36,924 nt of DNA from Cyanobium sp. CACIAM 14 (GTDB taxonomy: Bacteria > Cyanobacteriota > Cyanobacteriia > PCC-6307 > Cyanobiaceae), in the NCBI GenBank assembly GCA_000708525.1, contig JMRP01000027.1, forward strand, positions 1 to 36,924, in the 5' to 3' direction. The translations under genes were made by a program, and so were the position numbers. Position 1 is the first letter of the stretch, and each line of letters opens with the position of its first letter. Below the pieces are notes generated by a model that saw only the letters and a program-made list of their open reading frames with translations, was not told the DNA's origin and ran no database searches. This document shows positions 27,005 through 34,999 of the stretch, piece after piece.

Positions 27005-29080
27005 TGCCGGTGCCTGCGCCGGCCGGCCCGCGCCCCCCCTTTCCCCTCAACGCGGTGGTGGGCCAGGAGGCGATCCGCACCGCCCTGCTGCTGCTGGCGG
27101 TGGATCCGGCTCTGGGCGGTGTGCTGATCAGCGGCCGGCGGGGCACGGCCAAATCGGCGATGGCCCGGGCGCTGCATGCCCTGCTGCCGCCGATCCGGGT
27201 GATCCGCCACTCCTGCTGCAACGCCGACCCGGCCGAGCCGGGGGACTGGGATGACGCCACCCGGGCCCACCGGGCGCTCCTCAGCCGCACCCCCCGTGAG
27301 CGCCCTGGTGCCGACCCCCTTCGTGACGGTGCCCCTGGGGGTGAGCGAGGACCGGCTGCTGGGATCTGTGGACGTGGCCGCCTCGATCCGCCAGGGACGG
27401 CCCGTCTTCCAGGCGGGGCTGCTGGCGGAGGCCCACCGCGGCGTGCTCTACGTGGACGAGCTCAACCTGCTGGATCGGGGGCTCGCCGATCTGCTGTTCG
27501 CGGCGGTGGCCGCCGGCTTCAACCAGGTGGAGCGGGAGGGAATCAGCTTCCGCCACCCCTGCCGGCCCCTGCTGATCGCCACCTGCAACCCCGCCGAGGG
27601 GGAACTGCGGCCGCACCTGATCGACCGCTTCGCCATGGTGCTCTCCGCCGACGCGCCCCTGACCCTGCCCGAACGGGTGGAGGCCGTGGGCCGGGTGCTG
27701 GAGCACGCAGGCGATCCGGAGGCCTTCTGGGGCCGCCACCGGGCGGGACTGGAGGAGCTCAGGGCCCGGGTAGCGGCGGGTCGCCGCGTCCTGGGGCGGG
27801 TGCGGCTGGCGCCGGAGCAGGTGCGCCATCTGGTGGAGGAGGCTGTGCGGGCCGGCACCGAAGGCCATCGTGCCGATCTGTTCGCCGTGCGGGTGGCGCG
27901 GGCCCATGCCGCCCTGCAGGGAAGGCGCCGGGCCAATGCCGAGGATCTGCACCGCGCCGCCGAGCTGGTGATCCTGCCCCGCTCGGCCCTGCTGATCGCG
28001 TCGCCGCCGCCCCCGCCCGGTGCGGACACCGGCGAACCGGAAGACGAGCGGCCGCCGGGAGCGGAACCGCCGGAGGCAGAGGCCCCACCGCCCGAGCCGG
28101 CGGCCTGCGAGAGCCCCCCCGGCGCGGTCCCGGAGGAGTTCCTGTTCTCCCCCGAGGGGGTCCTGCTCGATCCGAAGCTGCTGGCCCTGGCGGCCCGGGG
28201 CCACCGCCGCCACGGCAAGGCCGGTGGGCGCGGCACGGTGCGCTCGCAGGAGCGGGGCCGCTACGTGAAACCGGCGCTGCCCCATGGGCCGATCCGGCAT
28301 GTCGCCATCGACGCCACCCTGCGGGCGGCGGCCCCCCACCAGCGCTCCCGCCACCGGAGCGTGGCCCGCGATGGCCGGTTCGCAGGGTCGCGGCGTGATC
28401 AAGGGGGCCGCCTGCTGCTGCGGGACGACGACCTGCGGGTCAAGCTGCTGGCCCGCAAGGCCGGTGCCCTGGTGATCTTCGTGGTGGACGCCTCCGGCTC
28501 GATGGCCCTCAACCGCATGCAGGCCGCCAAGGGGGCCGTGCTGCAGCTGCTGGGCGAGGCCTACCGCAGCCGCGACCAGGTGGCCCTGATCACCTTCCGG
28601 GGGCGGCGGGCCGAGGTGCAGCTGCCGCCCACCCGCTCGATCACCGCCGCCAGCCGGCGACTCGAGCGGCTGCCCTGCGGCGGCGGCTCGCCCCTGGCCC
28701 ACGGCCTGGCCCTGGCGGTGCGGATGGGCCAGAACGCCCGCAACGCCAAGGACGTGGGGGAGGTGATCGTGGTGCTGATCAGCGACGGCAAGGCCAATGT
28801 GTCGCTGAGCCGATCCCTGGCCTCAGCCGATGCTGATACGGCGGAACGCCTCGATCTCGAGGGCATCCGCCGGGAACTGTTCGGCGTGGCGAGCAAGATC
28901 CGGCAACTGGGCATGGAGCTGCTGGTGATCGATACCGGCCCGCGCCACGGCATCGGCGGCCTGGGGGAGGAGCTGGCCCGCCACGGAGGGGGCCGCCATG
29001 AACCCCTGCCGCGCGCCGGCCAGCGGGAGATCGCCGCCACCACCCGCCGGCTGCTCGGCCGGGGCGGTCCCGGGAGCTGA
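27004..29080 (+). CDS. chlD: Magnesium chelatase subunit ChlD, apparent single-base frameshift
   Basis: Two frames together give a ~690-residue ChlD. The first (GTG 27004 to about 27290) has [23 protein letters not shown] and Walker A-like GRRGTAKS. The second (from about 27290) continues [52 protein letters not shown], a Pro/Glu-rich linker and a von Willebrand A domain with the MIDAS motif DASGSMA. They join at a run of six C (27290-27295): removing one C reads through as SRTPVSALVP. ChlD is the AAA+/vWA scaffold that works with ChlI to drive ChlH. The one-base TAGTG overlap with chlH shows an operon. Whether the gene is truly broken or the extra C is a sequencing error cannot be told here. 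Confidence 0.84.
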
Positions 29081-29299
29081 GGACGCCGGCGGCAGCCGCC
29101 GCCAGCCCGGTAGCCAGGCCTCGCGGTCGCGCAGTTCCCCCAGCGGCACCAGCAGGCGGAAGCCACGGTCCAGCACCGCCTCCAGTTCCACCTGCCGTTC
29201 GCTGCCCCGTCCCCGCTGACCCACCAGGGCGAAGTGTCGGAAACCGCCGCAAGAGCCGGCCCTGGCGGGCTGGGCAGTCCAGGCCAGGGGCAGCTTCAT
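28823..29299 (-). CDS. Small Trp-rich protein (TIGR02450-like), tail antisense to chlD
   Basis: From the ATG at 29299 the frame reads [44 protein letters not shown], then [21 protein letters not shown]. This resembles the small Trp-rich family I know as TIGR02450 (W-T-A, RHF, VEL-AVL, ELRD-x2-W-x-PGW); the function is unknown. That part is ~72 residues (to about 29085). The frame then stays open for ~85 more residues opposite the end of chlD before a stop at 28823, giving 158 residues; the extension looks like antisense noise. The ATG overlaps the stop of the FAH-type gene upstream (ATGA at 29296-29299), strong support for a real, translationally coupled gene. Confidence 0.62.
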   Translation of the reverse strand: MKLPLAWTAQPARAGSCGGFRHFALVGQRGRGSERQVELEAVLDRGFRLLVPLGELRDREAWLPGWRRLPPASSAPGTAPAEQPAGGGGDLPLAGARQGFMAAPSVAGQLLPQAADAVARAGIDHQQLHAQLPDLARHAEQFPADALEIEAFRRISIG

Positions 29300-30138
29300 C
29301 GGCCGGAAGAGATCCCGTCGATCACGAGGGGGGCCTCCTCGACCACCGGGTTGCGCAGCACGCCGATCCCCTCGATCTCCACCTCCACCACATCCCCAGG
29401 GCGCAGCCAGCGGGGCGGATCGGCCGCCATGCCCACGCCGCTGGGGGTGCCGGTGAGGATCACGGTGCCGGCCGGCAGGGTGGTGCTGGCGCTGAGGAAT
29501 TCGATCAGCTCGGCCACCGAGAAGATCATGTCGGCGGTGCTGGCCTCCTGCACCGTCTGCCCGTTCAGGCGCGTGCGCAGCCGCAGCCCCTGGGGATCGG
29601 CGATCGCAGCGGCGCTCACCAGGGCCGGGCCCAGGGGGGCGAAGGTGTCGAAGCTCTTGCCGCGGCACCACTGGCCGCCGCCGAGGTGTGGCTGCTTCTG
29701 CCAGTCACGGGCGCTGACGTCGTTGGCGCAGGTGTAGCCCAGCACCACCTCCAGGGCCCTGGAGCGGGGCACGTTACGGCAGGTGCGGCCGATCACCACC
29801 GCCAGTTCGCCTTCATAGTCGACCTGGTGGCTGGCCAGGGTGGTGGGCAGCTGGATCGGCGATTCCGGATGCTGCAGCGCCCCCGGCGCCTTCATGAACA
29901 GCACCGGATGCTCCGGGATGGCCGCGCCGGTCTCGGCGGCATGGCGGCGGTAGTTGAGGCCGACGCAGAGGATGGCACGAGGCTCCAGCGGTGCCAGGAT
30001 CCGGGCTGCGTCGGCCGTTTCCCCGGTGGGCACGAGATCGCCGAACAGGTCTCCCTCGAGCCTCTCCAGACGGCCGGCGGGATGGAGGCAGGCGTGATGG
30101 GGGGCGCCCAGGAAGTCCCGGTAGCGCACGATCTTCAT
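29296..30138 (-). CDS. Fumarylacetoacetate hydrolase family protein
   Basis: A 280-residue FAH-superfamily enzyme. The conserved core includes [40 protein letters not shown] (acidic metal ligands), [25 protein letters not shown] and [12 protein letters not shown]. Members hydrolyse or decarboxylate 2-keto acid derivatives using a divalent metal bound by the Glu/Glu/Asp set; the exact substrate (acylpyruvate, oxaloacetate, 2-hydroxyhepta-dienedioate) cannot be told. The ATG at 30138 is chosen because KIVRYRD opens the family's N-terminal strand; an upstream in-frame extension to 30201 is Arg/Pro-rich. The small Trp-rich gene overlaps its stop by four bases. Confidence 0.87.
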   Translation of the reverse strand: MKIVRYRDFLGAPHHACLHPAGRLERLEGDLFGDLVPTGETADAARILAPLEPRAILCVGLNYRRHAAETGAAIPEHPVLFMKAPGALQHPESPIQLPTTLASHQVDYEGELAVVIGRTCRNVPRSRALEVVLGYTCANDVSARDWQKQPHLGGGQWCRGKSFDTFAPLGPALVSAAAIADPQGLRLRTRLNGQTVQEASTADMIFSVAELIEFLSASTTLPAGTVILTGTPSGVGMAADPPRWLRPGDVVEVEIEGIGVLRNPVVEEAPLVIDGISSGR

Positions 30139-30213
30139 GAAGGCTCCCTGGACCGGCGGAGGCGCCACTCTGACCGGGAGGCGGCAGCGGCGCTGCCGCA
30201 CGCCAGAGAGTCC

Positions 30214-31197
30214 TCACAGCCGGGGGGCACGGAGCGCGGTGAGAAGCATCAACCACCAGGGAATCCTCAGATCGGGGATCCAGCGGGCGGCCGACTGCAG
30301 GCGTGGCTGAAGGAAGGGCAGCAGGAACCGCAGCGAGCGCAGCGACACCGGCCGCATGCCGTCCTCCTGGAGCAGACCGTACCTGGCGGCCAGTTCGGCC
30401 ACGATCCGCACCTTGCCCGACTGCCGCATCATTCCTGGATCGGTCGCCAGCGCCGCGATCACCCGGCCGCTCAGCAGGGGCGTCTCCCAGTTGAAACGGC
30501 TCCCCATCCCGGCCAGCACCGGGTCTCCCGAGCCTGCGGCAGCCTGCTCCTGCACGAAGGCACTGATGTGCTCGGTGCCGACGATGCCGGGCCAGAGGGC
30601 GATGGAGGCCACGCCGTGGGGCCGCAGCTCGGCGGCCATCTCCGCCGCCATCCGGTCACAGGCGGACTTGCCCGTCCCGTAGGCCACCCCGAACAGGGGC
30701 CCCAGACCTCCCCAGGAGGAGATGGTGCAGATCAGCCCGCGGCCGCGGGCCGCCATCAGCGCGGCCGCCTGCACCGATGCGATGTAGTGGCTGCGCAGGC
30801 CCGCGTCGTTGCAGGCATCCCAGAGACCCGGATCCGCCAGCCAGAACGGCTTGCCGGCGTTCCGGCGCAGAGCCCGCAGACCGCCGTAGACGTTGTTGAC
30901 CAGCACGTCCAGACGGCCGTCCCGCTCCTCGGCGATGCGCGCGAACAGGGCTCGAACCTGCGCATCGTCCCGATGGTCCACCGCCACTGGAACGCAGACG
31001 CCGCCGGCCGCTTCCACCTCCGCCGCCGTCTCCAGGAGGCTGCCGCCCACCGGATCGCTGCTGCCGGCGGCCTCGAGGCTTCGCCCGGTGATGTACACCG
31101 TTGCGCCCGCCTCCCCCAGCCCCACGGCGATGCCCCGGCCGATGCCGCGGCTGGCACCGGTCACCAGGGCCACTGTTCCGGCAAGGGTCTTGGGCAT
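30214..31197 (-). CDS. Short-chain dehydrogenase/reductase (DHRS1-like SDR)
   Basis: A 327-residue classical SDR. NAD(P) binding is shown by VALVTGASRGIGRGIA, then LDVLVNNVYGGL, and the active site by ICTISSWGG (Ser) and AYGTGKSACDRMAAE (Tyr-x3-Lys). The length and NNVYGG text resemble the DHRS1-like branch, which has a C-terminal extension; here it ends with a hydrophobic IPWWLMLLTALRA stretch that could be membrane-associated. The substrate is unknown. The ATG at 31197 is the natural start just before the first strand; the open frame upstream runs through the truncated tRNA. It is followed on the same strand, after 75 bases, by the FAH-family gene. Confidence 0.86.
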   Translation of the reverse strand: MPKTLAGTVALVTGASRGIGRGIAVGLGEAGATVYITGRSLEAAGSSDPVGGSLLETAAEVEAAGGVCVPVAVDHRDDAQVRALFARIAEERDGRLDVLVNNVYGGLRALRRNAGKPFWLADPGLWDACNDAGLRSHYIASVQAAALMAARGRGLICTISSWGGLGPLFGVAYGTGKSACDRMAAEMAAELRPHGVASIALWPGIVGTEHISAFVQEQAAAGSGDPVLAGMGSRFNWETPLLSGRVIAALATDPGMMRQSGKVRIVAELAARYGLLQEDGMRPVSLRSLRFLLPFLQPRLQSAARWIPDLRIPWWLMLLTALRAPRL

Positions 31198-31254
31198 GGG
31201 GAGGGCAGGGCTGAAGCCATGCTGGTCCGTGGCCTGCCCTAAGGTGTGCCGCGG

Positions 31255-31296
31255 CGGGGCGTGGCGCAGCTTGGTAGCGCGGGTGCTTTGGGAGCA
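31255..31296 (+). tRNA. Truncated tRNA-Pro(UGG), 5' 42 nt only
   Basis: The bases read as a tRNA-Pro up to position 41: acceptor 5' strand CGGGGCG (31255-31261), D arm GCGC-AGCTTGGTA-GCGC, anticodon stem GGTGC (31281-31285), loop TTTGGGA with anticodon TGG, then only GCA of the 3' side of the stem. From 31297 the sequence (TAAAAAGAG) no longer fits; the variable loop, T arm and acceptor 3' strand are missing, and I do not find them later in the window. It cannot make a working tRNA, so another copy must exist. It marks the edge of the accessory segment to the right. Confidence 0.8.
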
Positions 31297-31439
31297 TAAA
31301 AAGAGACAAGCAGAGCCCAGTGATGGCAAGCCTTTTCAAGTAACTCCCAGCAAATTGAGAGCCACTGAGAGCTGAGCAGCCTTTCCGCTCACCCATGTGT
31401 AGAGGCATGTCGGGTGGCCACCCGGTGATCAGGCTGCCT
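31297..31439. other. Lower-GC spacer after the truncated tRNA
   Basis: About 140 bases directly following the tRNA break, including TAAAAAGAGACAAGCAGAG and CTTTTCAAGTAACTCC, are clearly less GC-rich than the rest of the window. No gene, full tRNA part or intron core is recognisable. It is probably leftover of an inserted element. Confidence 0.5.
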
Positions 31440-31750
31440 GGCTGCTCCCTCGGCCAGGAGCTTTTTGAGAAGCGCAGTTCCTTCTCCAGCTTGGTCAGCC
31501 GTCTGGCCTCCTCGGCCTGCATGCCGTCGTCCTGCTGCCTCCAGAGGGGTAGGTCGGCTGGGTCATCGCGATGGCGCAGCAGACATCGGCGAAGGTCTTG
31601 CCTTGGGCGATCGTCTACTCCGCAGTCTTGAGCCTCCGGATGACGTGCTCGGGGGGGGGTAGCGGATTCGTTTCATGATGAAGTCCCCGGCCCAGTCCAG
31701 CCTGATGAGGACTCTCATTCACCCTGGACCGGTTTTCTGGGGAGACGTCA
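31440..31750 (-). mobile_element. Decayed IS3-family remnant (orfA fragment plus one end)
   Basis: Read on the minus strand from ATG 31676, this is a broken IS3-type OrfA: MKRIRYPP, then EHVIRRLKTAE, a TAG in place of a likely Gln codon, TIAQGKTFADVCCAIAMTQP, then LWRQQDDGMQAEEARRLTKL and KKLLAEG, each in a different frame. At least three shifts are needed (one at a run of nine C, one near the TYxLWRQQ segment, one near KELR), plus the nonsense codon. Upstream, 31750-31722 on the minus strand (TGACGTCTCCCCAGAAAACC onward) looks like the element's left end starting with TG. No orfB is present. The copy is long dead. An additional 56 bases to the next gene show nothing else except a HIP1 site at 31785-31792. 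Confidence 0.68.
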
Positions 31751-31806
31751 CACGGCCTCTCAGGATGCCTTGCGATCTCCAATCGCGATCGCTGGGGCGC
31801 TTTTCT

Positions 31807-32616
31807 CTATTGAGCTGATGTCGGCTCGAACGCATAGCCATCCATCGCGATCACATGATCAGCAATGCCGCGGTGGATGGTGCGCAACTGTGCTCCAGCC
31901 CCGGCAGCACCGAGGGCCGTGAACAGCGGCAGCAGATGTTCGTCGCGGGGCTGGGCCCGCAACGCATCACTCTGGCCTTGGCGGTAGTCCAGTAGTCCCG
32001 CGATGTTCCCGCTGATCAGCTGCCCATGGATCCAATCCGAGAAGCGCTGGGCGTAGCTGCTCTCGATTGAGGCGCCCGTCTCGGCCTGCTGCCAGTCGCG
32101 GAGGTTGTGGGTGATGTTGCCCGTCGCCGCGATCAACCACCCCTGCTCGGCCAGCGGCGCGAGGGCCTGGCCCACGCGGAAGGCGTGGCCTGGGCCACCG
32201 TGATGCTGAATCGACAGGGGAACGACCGGCACCCCCGCCTGGGGAAACAGGTATCGCAACGGCACCCAGGCGCCGTGGTCGAGACCGCGCTGCCCGTCGG
32301 CCCGAACAGGCAGTCCGGCGGCCTCCAACGCAGCCAAGACCTCCTGCGCTCCCTGAGGTGAACCCTGAGCCGGGTACTGGATGGCATAGAGCGCCGGATC
32401 GAATCCCCCGAAGTCGTGGATGGTCTCCAGCTGGCTGGCTGTGCCCACGGTTGCTACTTGCGTTTCCCAGTGGGGGCTGATCACCAGCGCAGCCCGAGGT
32501 CGCGCCAACTCCTCGGCCAGGGCGGTGAGGGCCGCTCCAGCCGCACCGGGGCGGATGGCGAACATCGGCGAGCCATGGGCCACGAACAGAACGGAAGGTC
32601 CTGGTGAAGGAGTCAT
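31807..32616 (-). CDS. DODA-type extradiol aromatic ring-opening dioxygenase (YgiD-like)
   Basis: A 269-residue protein of the LigB/DODA class III extradiol dioxygenase family. Metal-site histidines appear in VLFVAHGSPM (near the N-terminus), LVISPHWET and HHGGPGHAF, with the HNLRDW stretch (GNITHNLRDWQ) and the C-terminal DEHLLPLFTALGAAG. Bacterial YgiD and plant DOPA 4,5-dioxygenase open catechol rings; the physiological substrate in cyanobacteria is not clear. The ATG at 32616 is chosen because the conserved first strand begins six residues later. It lies 62 bases downstream of the CDGSH gene on the same strand and is likely co-transcribed, opposite a LysR regulator. Confidence 0.85.
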   Translation of the reverse strand: MTPSPGPSVLFVAHGSPMFAIRPGAAGAALTALAEELARPRAALVISPHWETQVATVGTASQLETIHDFGGFDPALYAIQYPAQGSPQGAQEVLAALEAAGLPVRADGQRGLDHGAWVPLRYLFPQAGVPVVPLSIQHHGGPGHAFRVGQALAPLAEQGWLIAATGNITHNLRDWQQAETGASIESSYAQRFSDWIHGQLISGNIAGLLDYRQGQSDALRAQPRDEHLLPLFTALGAAGAGAQLRTIHRGIADHVIAMDGYAFEPTSAQ

Positions 32617-32678
32617 GGGTGACAACAGGTTCCGGGTGTGGCCAGGAGAGGGGAAACGGTGCGGTGCAGCTGATCGGA

Positions 32679-32960
32679 TCAGCCCCAGAACTTCCACCAC
32701 GGGCCCTGGCTCTGGGGTGTGGAGGCGCTCAGCTGGAGATGGCTGCCATCGCAAAAGGGCTTCTTGGCTGAGGCATCGCAGCTGCACAGGTAAACGGTCT
32801 GCTCCTCTTCGAGCTTGAGGATGTGAGGGGACTGGCCGCTGCCCTGGTGGCTGCCGTCACAGAAGGCTCCGTTCTTGCTAAGGCCGCAGGTGCACAGGGC
32901 ATGGGTGCCGGCCGGCAAGGTGAGCGGGGAGGGGTGCGTGGCGGCGGTCATGACGGTCAT
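32679..32960 (-). CDS. Double CDGSH iron-sulfur domain protein
   Basis: A 93-residue protein with two CDGSH-type 2Fe-2S motifs: CTCGLSKNGAFCDGSH (about residues 23-38) and CSCDASAKKPFCDGSH (about 59-74). Each has the three Cys and one His ligand of the mitoNEET-like C-x-C...C-x3-H pattern. Such proteins are small redox or cluster-transfer factors; the partner is unknown. The ATG at 32960 is favoured, with another at 32951; the frame is open upstream to 33002. It ends with an aromatic WWKFWG tail. It is divergent from the LysR gene (100 bases between) and leads into the dioxygenase gene. Confidence 0.88.
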   Translation of the reverse strand: MTVMTAATHPSPLTLPAGTHALCTCGLSKNGAFCDGSHQGSGQSPHILKLEEEQTVYLCSCDASAKKPFCDGSHLQLSASTPQSQGPWWKFWG

Positions 32961-33060
32961 CGGGTGTGGGGAGCCAGCGAGGCGATCGCTGCGCCCATTC
33001 ACCTTGCAATGAATCTATGAGCAGGACAATTCCTCAATCCCGGGATAGACTGTCCCGTCT

Positions 33061-34056
33061 ATGGGTCAGTTTGATCTCAACGGCGCCCTGGTGCTGGTGC
33101 GTGTGGTGCAGGCGGGCAGTTTCCGCGCCGCCGCCGAGCGCCTCGGCATGCCCAAGACCACCGTGAGCCGCAAGGTCTCCGAGCTGGAGGCCCAGCTGGG
33201 GGTGCAGCTGTTGCAACGCACCACACGCAAGCTGTCGCTCACCGACGCCGGCCTGGCCTTCGTGGAGGAGGCAGAAGCGGCGATCGCCCGGCTGGAAGCG
33301 GCGCAGGAGGCCGTGACGGAACTTCAGCGGGAGCCCAGGGGCCGATTGCGGATCACGACCGCGGTGTCGATCGGCGAACTCTTCCTGGCGCCGGTGCTCA
33401 GCCAGTTTCTTGAGGCCTTTCCGGCGGTGGAGGTGGTGTTGCTGCTCAGCGACCGTCTGGTGGATCTGGTGGCGGAGCGCTTTGACGTCGCCATCCGCGC
33501 CGGGCAGCTGCGGGATTCGAGCCTGATTGCCAGGCGGATCGGCAGCGCCTCCGACCGCGTCGTCGCCAGCCCCGCCTATCTGGCACGCCACGGCACCCCG
33601 CAGCGCCCTTCGGATCTGTCGTCCCATGCCTGTCTGCGCTTCTCGCGCTCGGGGATGGAGGTGCGCAGCAGTTGGCCGTTTGGCGCCGGGGCCCGCAGCA
33701 GCGAGGTAACGGTCAGCGGCCGTCTGGTGAGCGACGACTTCGTGGTACTGCGCACGGCGGCCGAACAGGGCCTGGGCATCGCCCGCCTGCCGGGCCTGCT
33801 GGCCCATGAGGCGATCCAGGCAGCACGGCTGGTGCCGCTTCTGGACGATCAGGCACCACCACCCACTCCACTGCAGCTGGTGCTCCCCGGAGGATCCCGC
33901 CTGCCGGCCCGCACGCGGGCCTTCATCGAGTTCGTGCAGCCACGGCTGACGCAGTCCCTGGCAGGGGCAGGGCTGGTTGCTGGATCCAAGCTCAGCCCAG
34001 GCCACCCAGCCGGATCAGGCCACCCACCACCACGAAGGCGATCGCCAGGGCAGTGA
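33061..34056 (+). CDS. LysR-family transcriptional regulator
   Basis: A 331-residue LysR-type regulator. The N-terminal winged helix reads LNGALVLVRVVQAGSFRAAAERL, MPKTTVSRKVSELEAQLGVQLLQRTTRKLSLTDAG. The effector domain follows from about residue 95 (GRLRITTAVSIGELFLAPVL, VDLVAERFDVAIRAG), as in the branch often controlling oxidoreductase genes. It is divergent from the CDGSH-dioxygenase pair, the usual layout for a LysR and its targets, so control of those genes is a fair inference. The last ~30 residues are Pro/Gly/Arg-rich and lie opposite the CopD-like gene (65-base tail overlap), probably a run-on beyond the original stop. Confidence 0.9.
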   Translation: MGQFDLNGALVLVRVVQAGSFRAAAERLGMPKTTVSRKVSELEAQLGVQLLQRTTRKLSLTDAGLAFVEEAEAAIARLEAAQEAVTELQREPRGRLRITTAVSIGELFLAPVLSQFLEAFPAVEVVLLLSDRLVDLVAERFDVAIRAGQLRDSSLIARRIGSASDRVVASPAYLARHGTPQRPSDLSSHACLRFSRSGMEVRSSWPFGAGARSSEVTVSGRLVSDDFVVLRTAAEQGLGIARLPGLLAHEAIQAARLVPLLDDQAPPPTPLQLVLPGGSRLPARTRAFIEFVQPRLTQSLAGAGLVAGSKLSPGHPAGSGHPPPRRRSPGQ

Positions 34057-34441
34057 TGCCGCGGATGTGCCATGCCAGGCCGCTGAGATTGGCGTCGGTG
34101 AGGTTGGGGATCAGCCGCAGACGGGCATGCAGGGCCAGCGCGGCAGTGACGGCCAGCAGCACCAGCTTGACGCCCACCAGCATCCCGATCGGATTGTCCA
34201 GGCTGAACAGGCCATGAAAACCCGGCAAGTAGATCCAGCCCATCCACAGCCCGCTAAGCACCTGGATAGACAGGGCCGTGAGCCCCAGCGGCTCGAAGAC
34301 CTCCTCGAAGGATCGGATCTGGGCCGCGCTTTGGTCTCGCAGCGCCCTGGGCAGCACCCCCAGATCCAGCACCAGATGACCGCCGGTCCAGACTGTGGCG
34401 GCCAGGGCATGGCTGATCACCAGCAGCGGGAAGACGGACAC
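33992..34441 (-). CDS. CopD-like four-helix membrane protein
   Basis: A 149-residue integral membrane protein with about four hydrophobic helices. The start FPLLVISHALAATVWTGGHLV and the later LSGLWMGWIYLPGFHGLF and VGVKLVLLAVTAALALHARLR resemble the CopD / copper-resistance D domain or related cytochrome b-like small membrane proteins, with conserved His in the first helix (SHALAA) and GGH. A heme- or copper-binding role is possible. The start appears to be the GTG at 34441; no better codon is in frame before the first helix. It overlaps the end of the LysR gene by 65 bases and is divergent from the thiamine-binding-type gene. Confidence 0.74.
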   Translation of the reverse strand: MSVFPLLVISHALAATVWTGGHLVLDLGVLPRALRDQSAAQIRSFEEVFEPLGLTALSIQVLSGLWMGWIYLPGFHGLFSLDNPIGMLVGVKLVLLAVTAALALHARLRLIPNLTDANLSGLAWHIRGITALAIAFVVVGGLIRLGGLG

Positions 34442-34494
34442 GGCAGCTCATGGGCAGCTGTTCCCACGATGGGTGCACTCCGGCAGGGCTGACC

Positions 34495-34791
34495 ATGAAG
34501 GTGATCGTGGATCTGTGCGTGGTGCCGATCGGCGTGGGCGTGCACTTGGCCCCGTACATCGCCGCCTGCGAGAAGGTGCTCACAAGCGCCGGGCTCAAGA
34601 TCCAGCTGCACCCCAATGGCACGGCCATTGAAGGCGAGTGGGGCCCGGTGTTCGCCGCGATCGAGGCCTGCCACCAGGCGGTGCATGCGATGGGCTGCCC
34701 CCGCGTCTACACGACTGTGAAAATCAACACCCGCACCGACAAAGACCAGAGCCTTGAGGACAAGGTGGCCAGCGTGCAGGCGCTGCTCTGA
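34495..34791 (+). CDS. Thiamine-binding (MTH1187/DUF77-type) protein
   Basis: A 98-residue protein of the MTH1187/YkoF-like thiamine-binding family: VDLCVVPIGVGVHLAPYIAAC, then KIQLHPNGTAIEGEWGPVFAAIEACHQAVHAMG and RVYTTVKINTRTDK. These proteins form ferredoxin-like dimers or tetramers that bind thiamine-type ligands and are thought to have a sensing or transport-linked role. The length is standard. The ATG at 34495 is chosen over an in-frame upstream codon at 34450, because VIVDLC forms the first strand. The following 208 bases up to the next gene hold no open frame that looks real. Confidence 0.85.
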   Translation: MKVIVDLCVVPIGVGVHLAPYIAACEKVLTSAGLKIQLHPNGTAIEGEWGPVFAAIEACHQAVHAMGCPRVYTTVKINTRTDKDQSLEDKVASVQALL

Positions 34792-34999
34792 TGGCGGGGC
34801 GGCACTGCTCCCACTGCTTGGATACCGCTCGCCTCCGGGGTGTCCCCATCGCCCTGCCGCCCTGGGTGAGTCAGGAGCGGTGCGGAGATGGCCCTTCTGC
34901 AGAACCCAGGCTCAGGCTGCTGAGCCGTCCGGGCCAAGGATGCCGGGCAGGTGGCCGGTGTTCACGCAGATCGTGCAGCCGTCTTCGCCCCGATTCTGA

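Noticed and set aside
27284-27300. Programmed ribosomal frameshift in chlD
   Set aside because: No slippery heptamer with a following pseudoknot was recognised; a homopolymer indel explains it more simply.
31255-31806. Intron-interrupted tRNA-Pro
   Set aside because: The break is at position 41/42, not the usual anticodon-loop site; no group I core is recognisable and no 3' tRNA half was found downstream in the window.
34792-34999. Open frames on both strands between the thiamine-binding-type gene and the DUF1651 gene
   Set aside because: Translations are Arg/Pro/Ser-rich without conserved-looking segments; only a short GCTICVNTGHLPGILGPDG stretch on the minus strand looks protein-like, too little to call.
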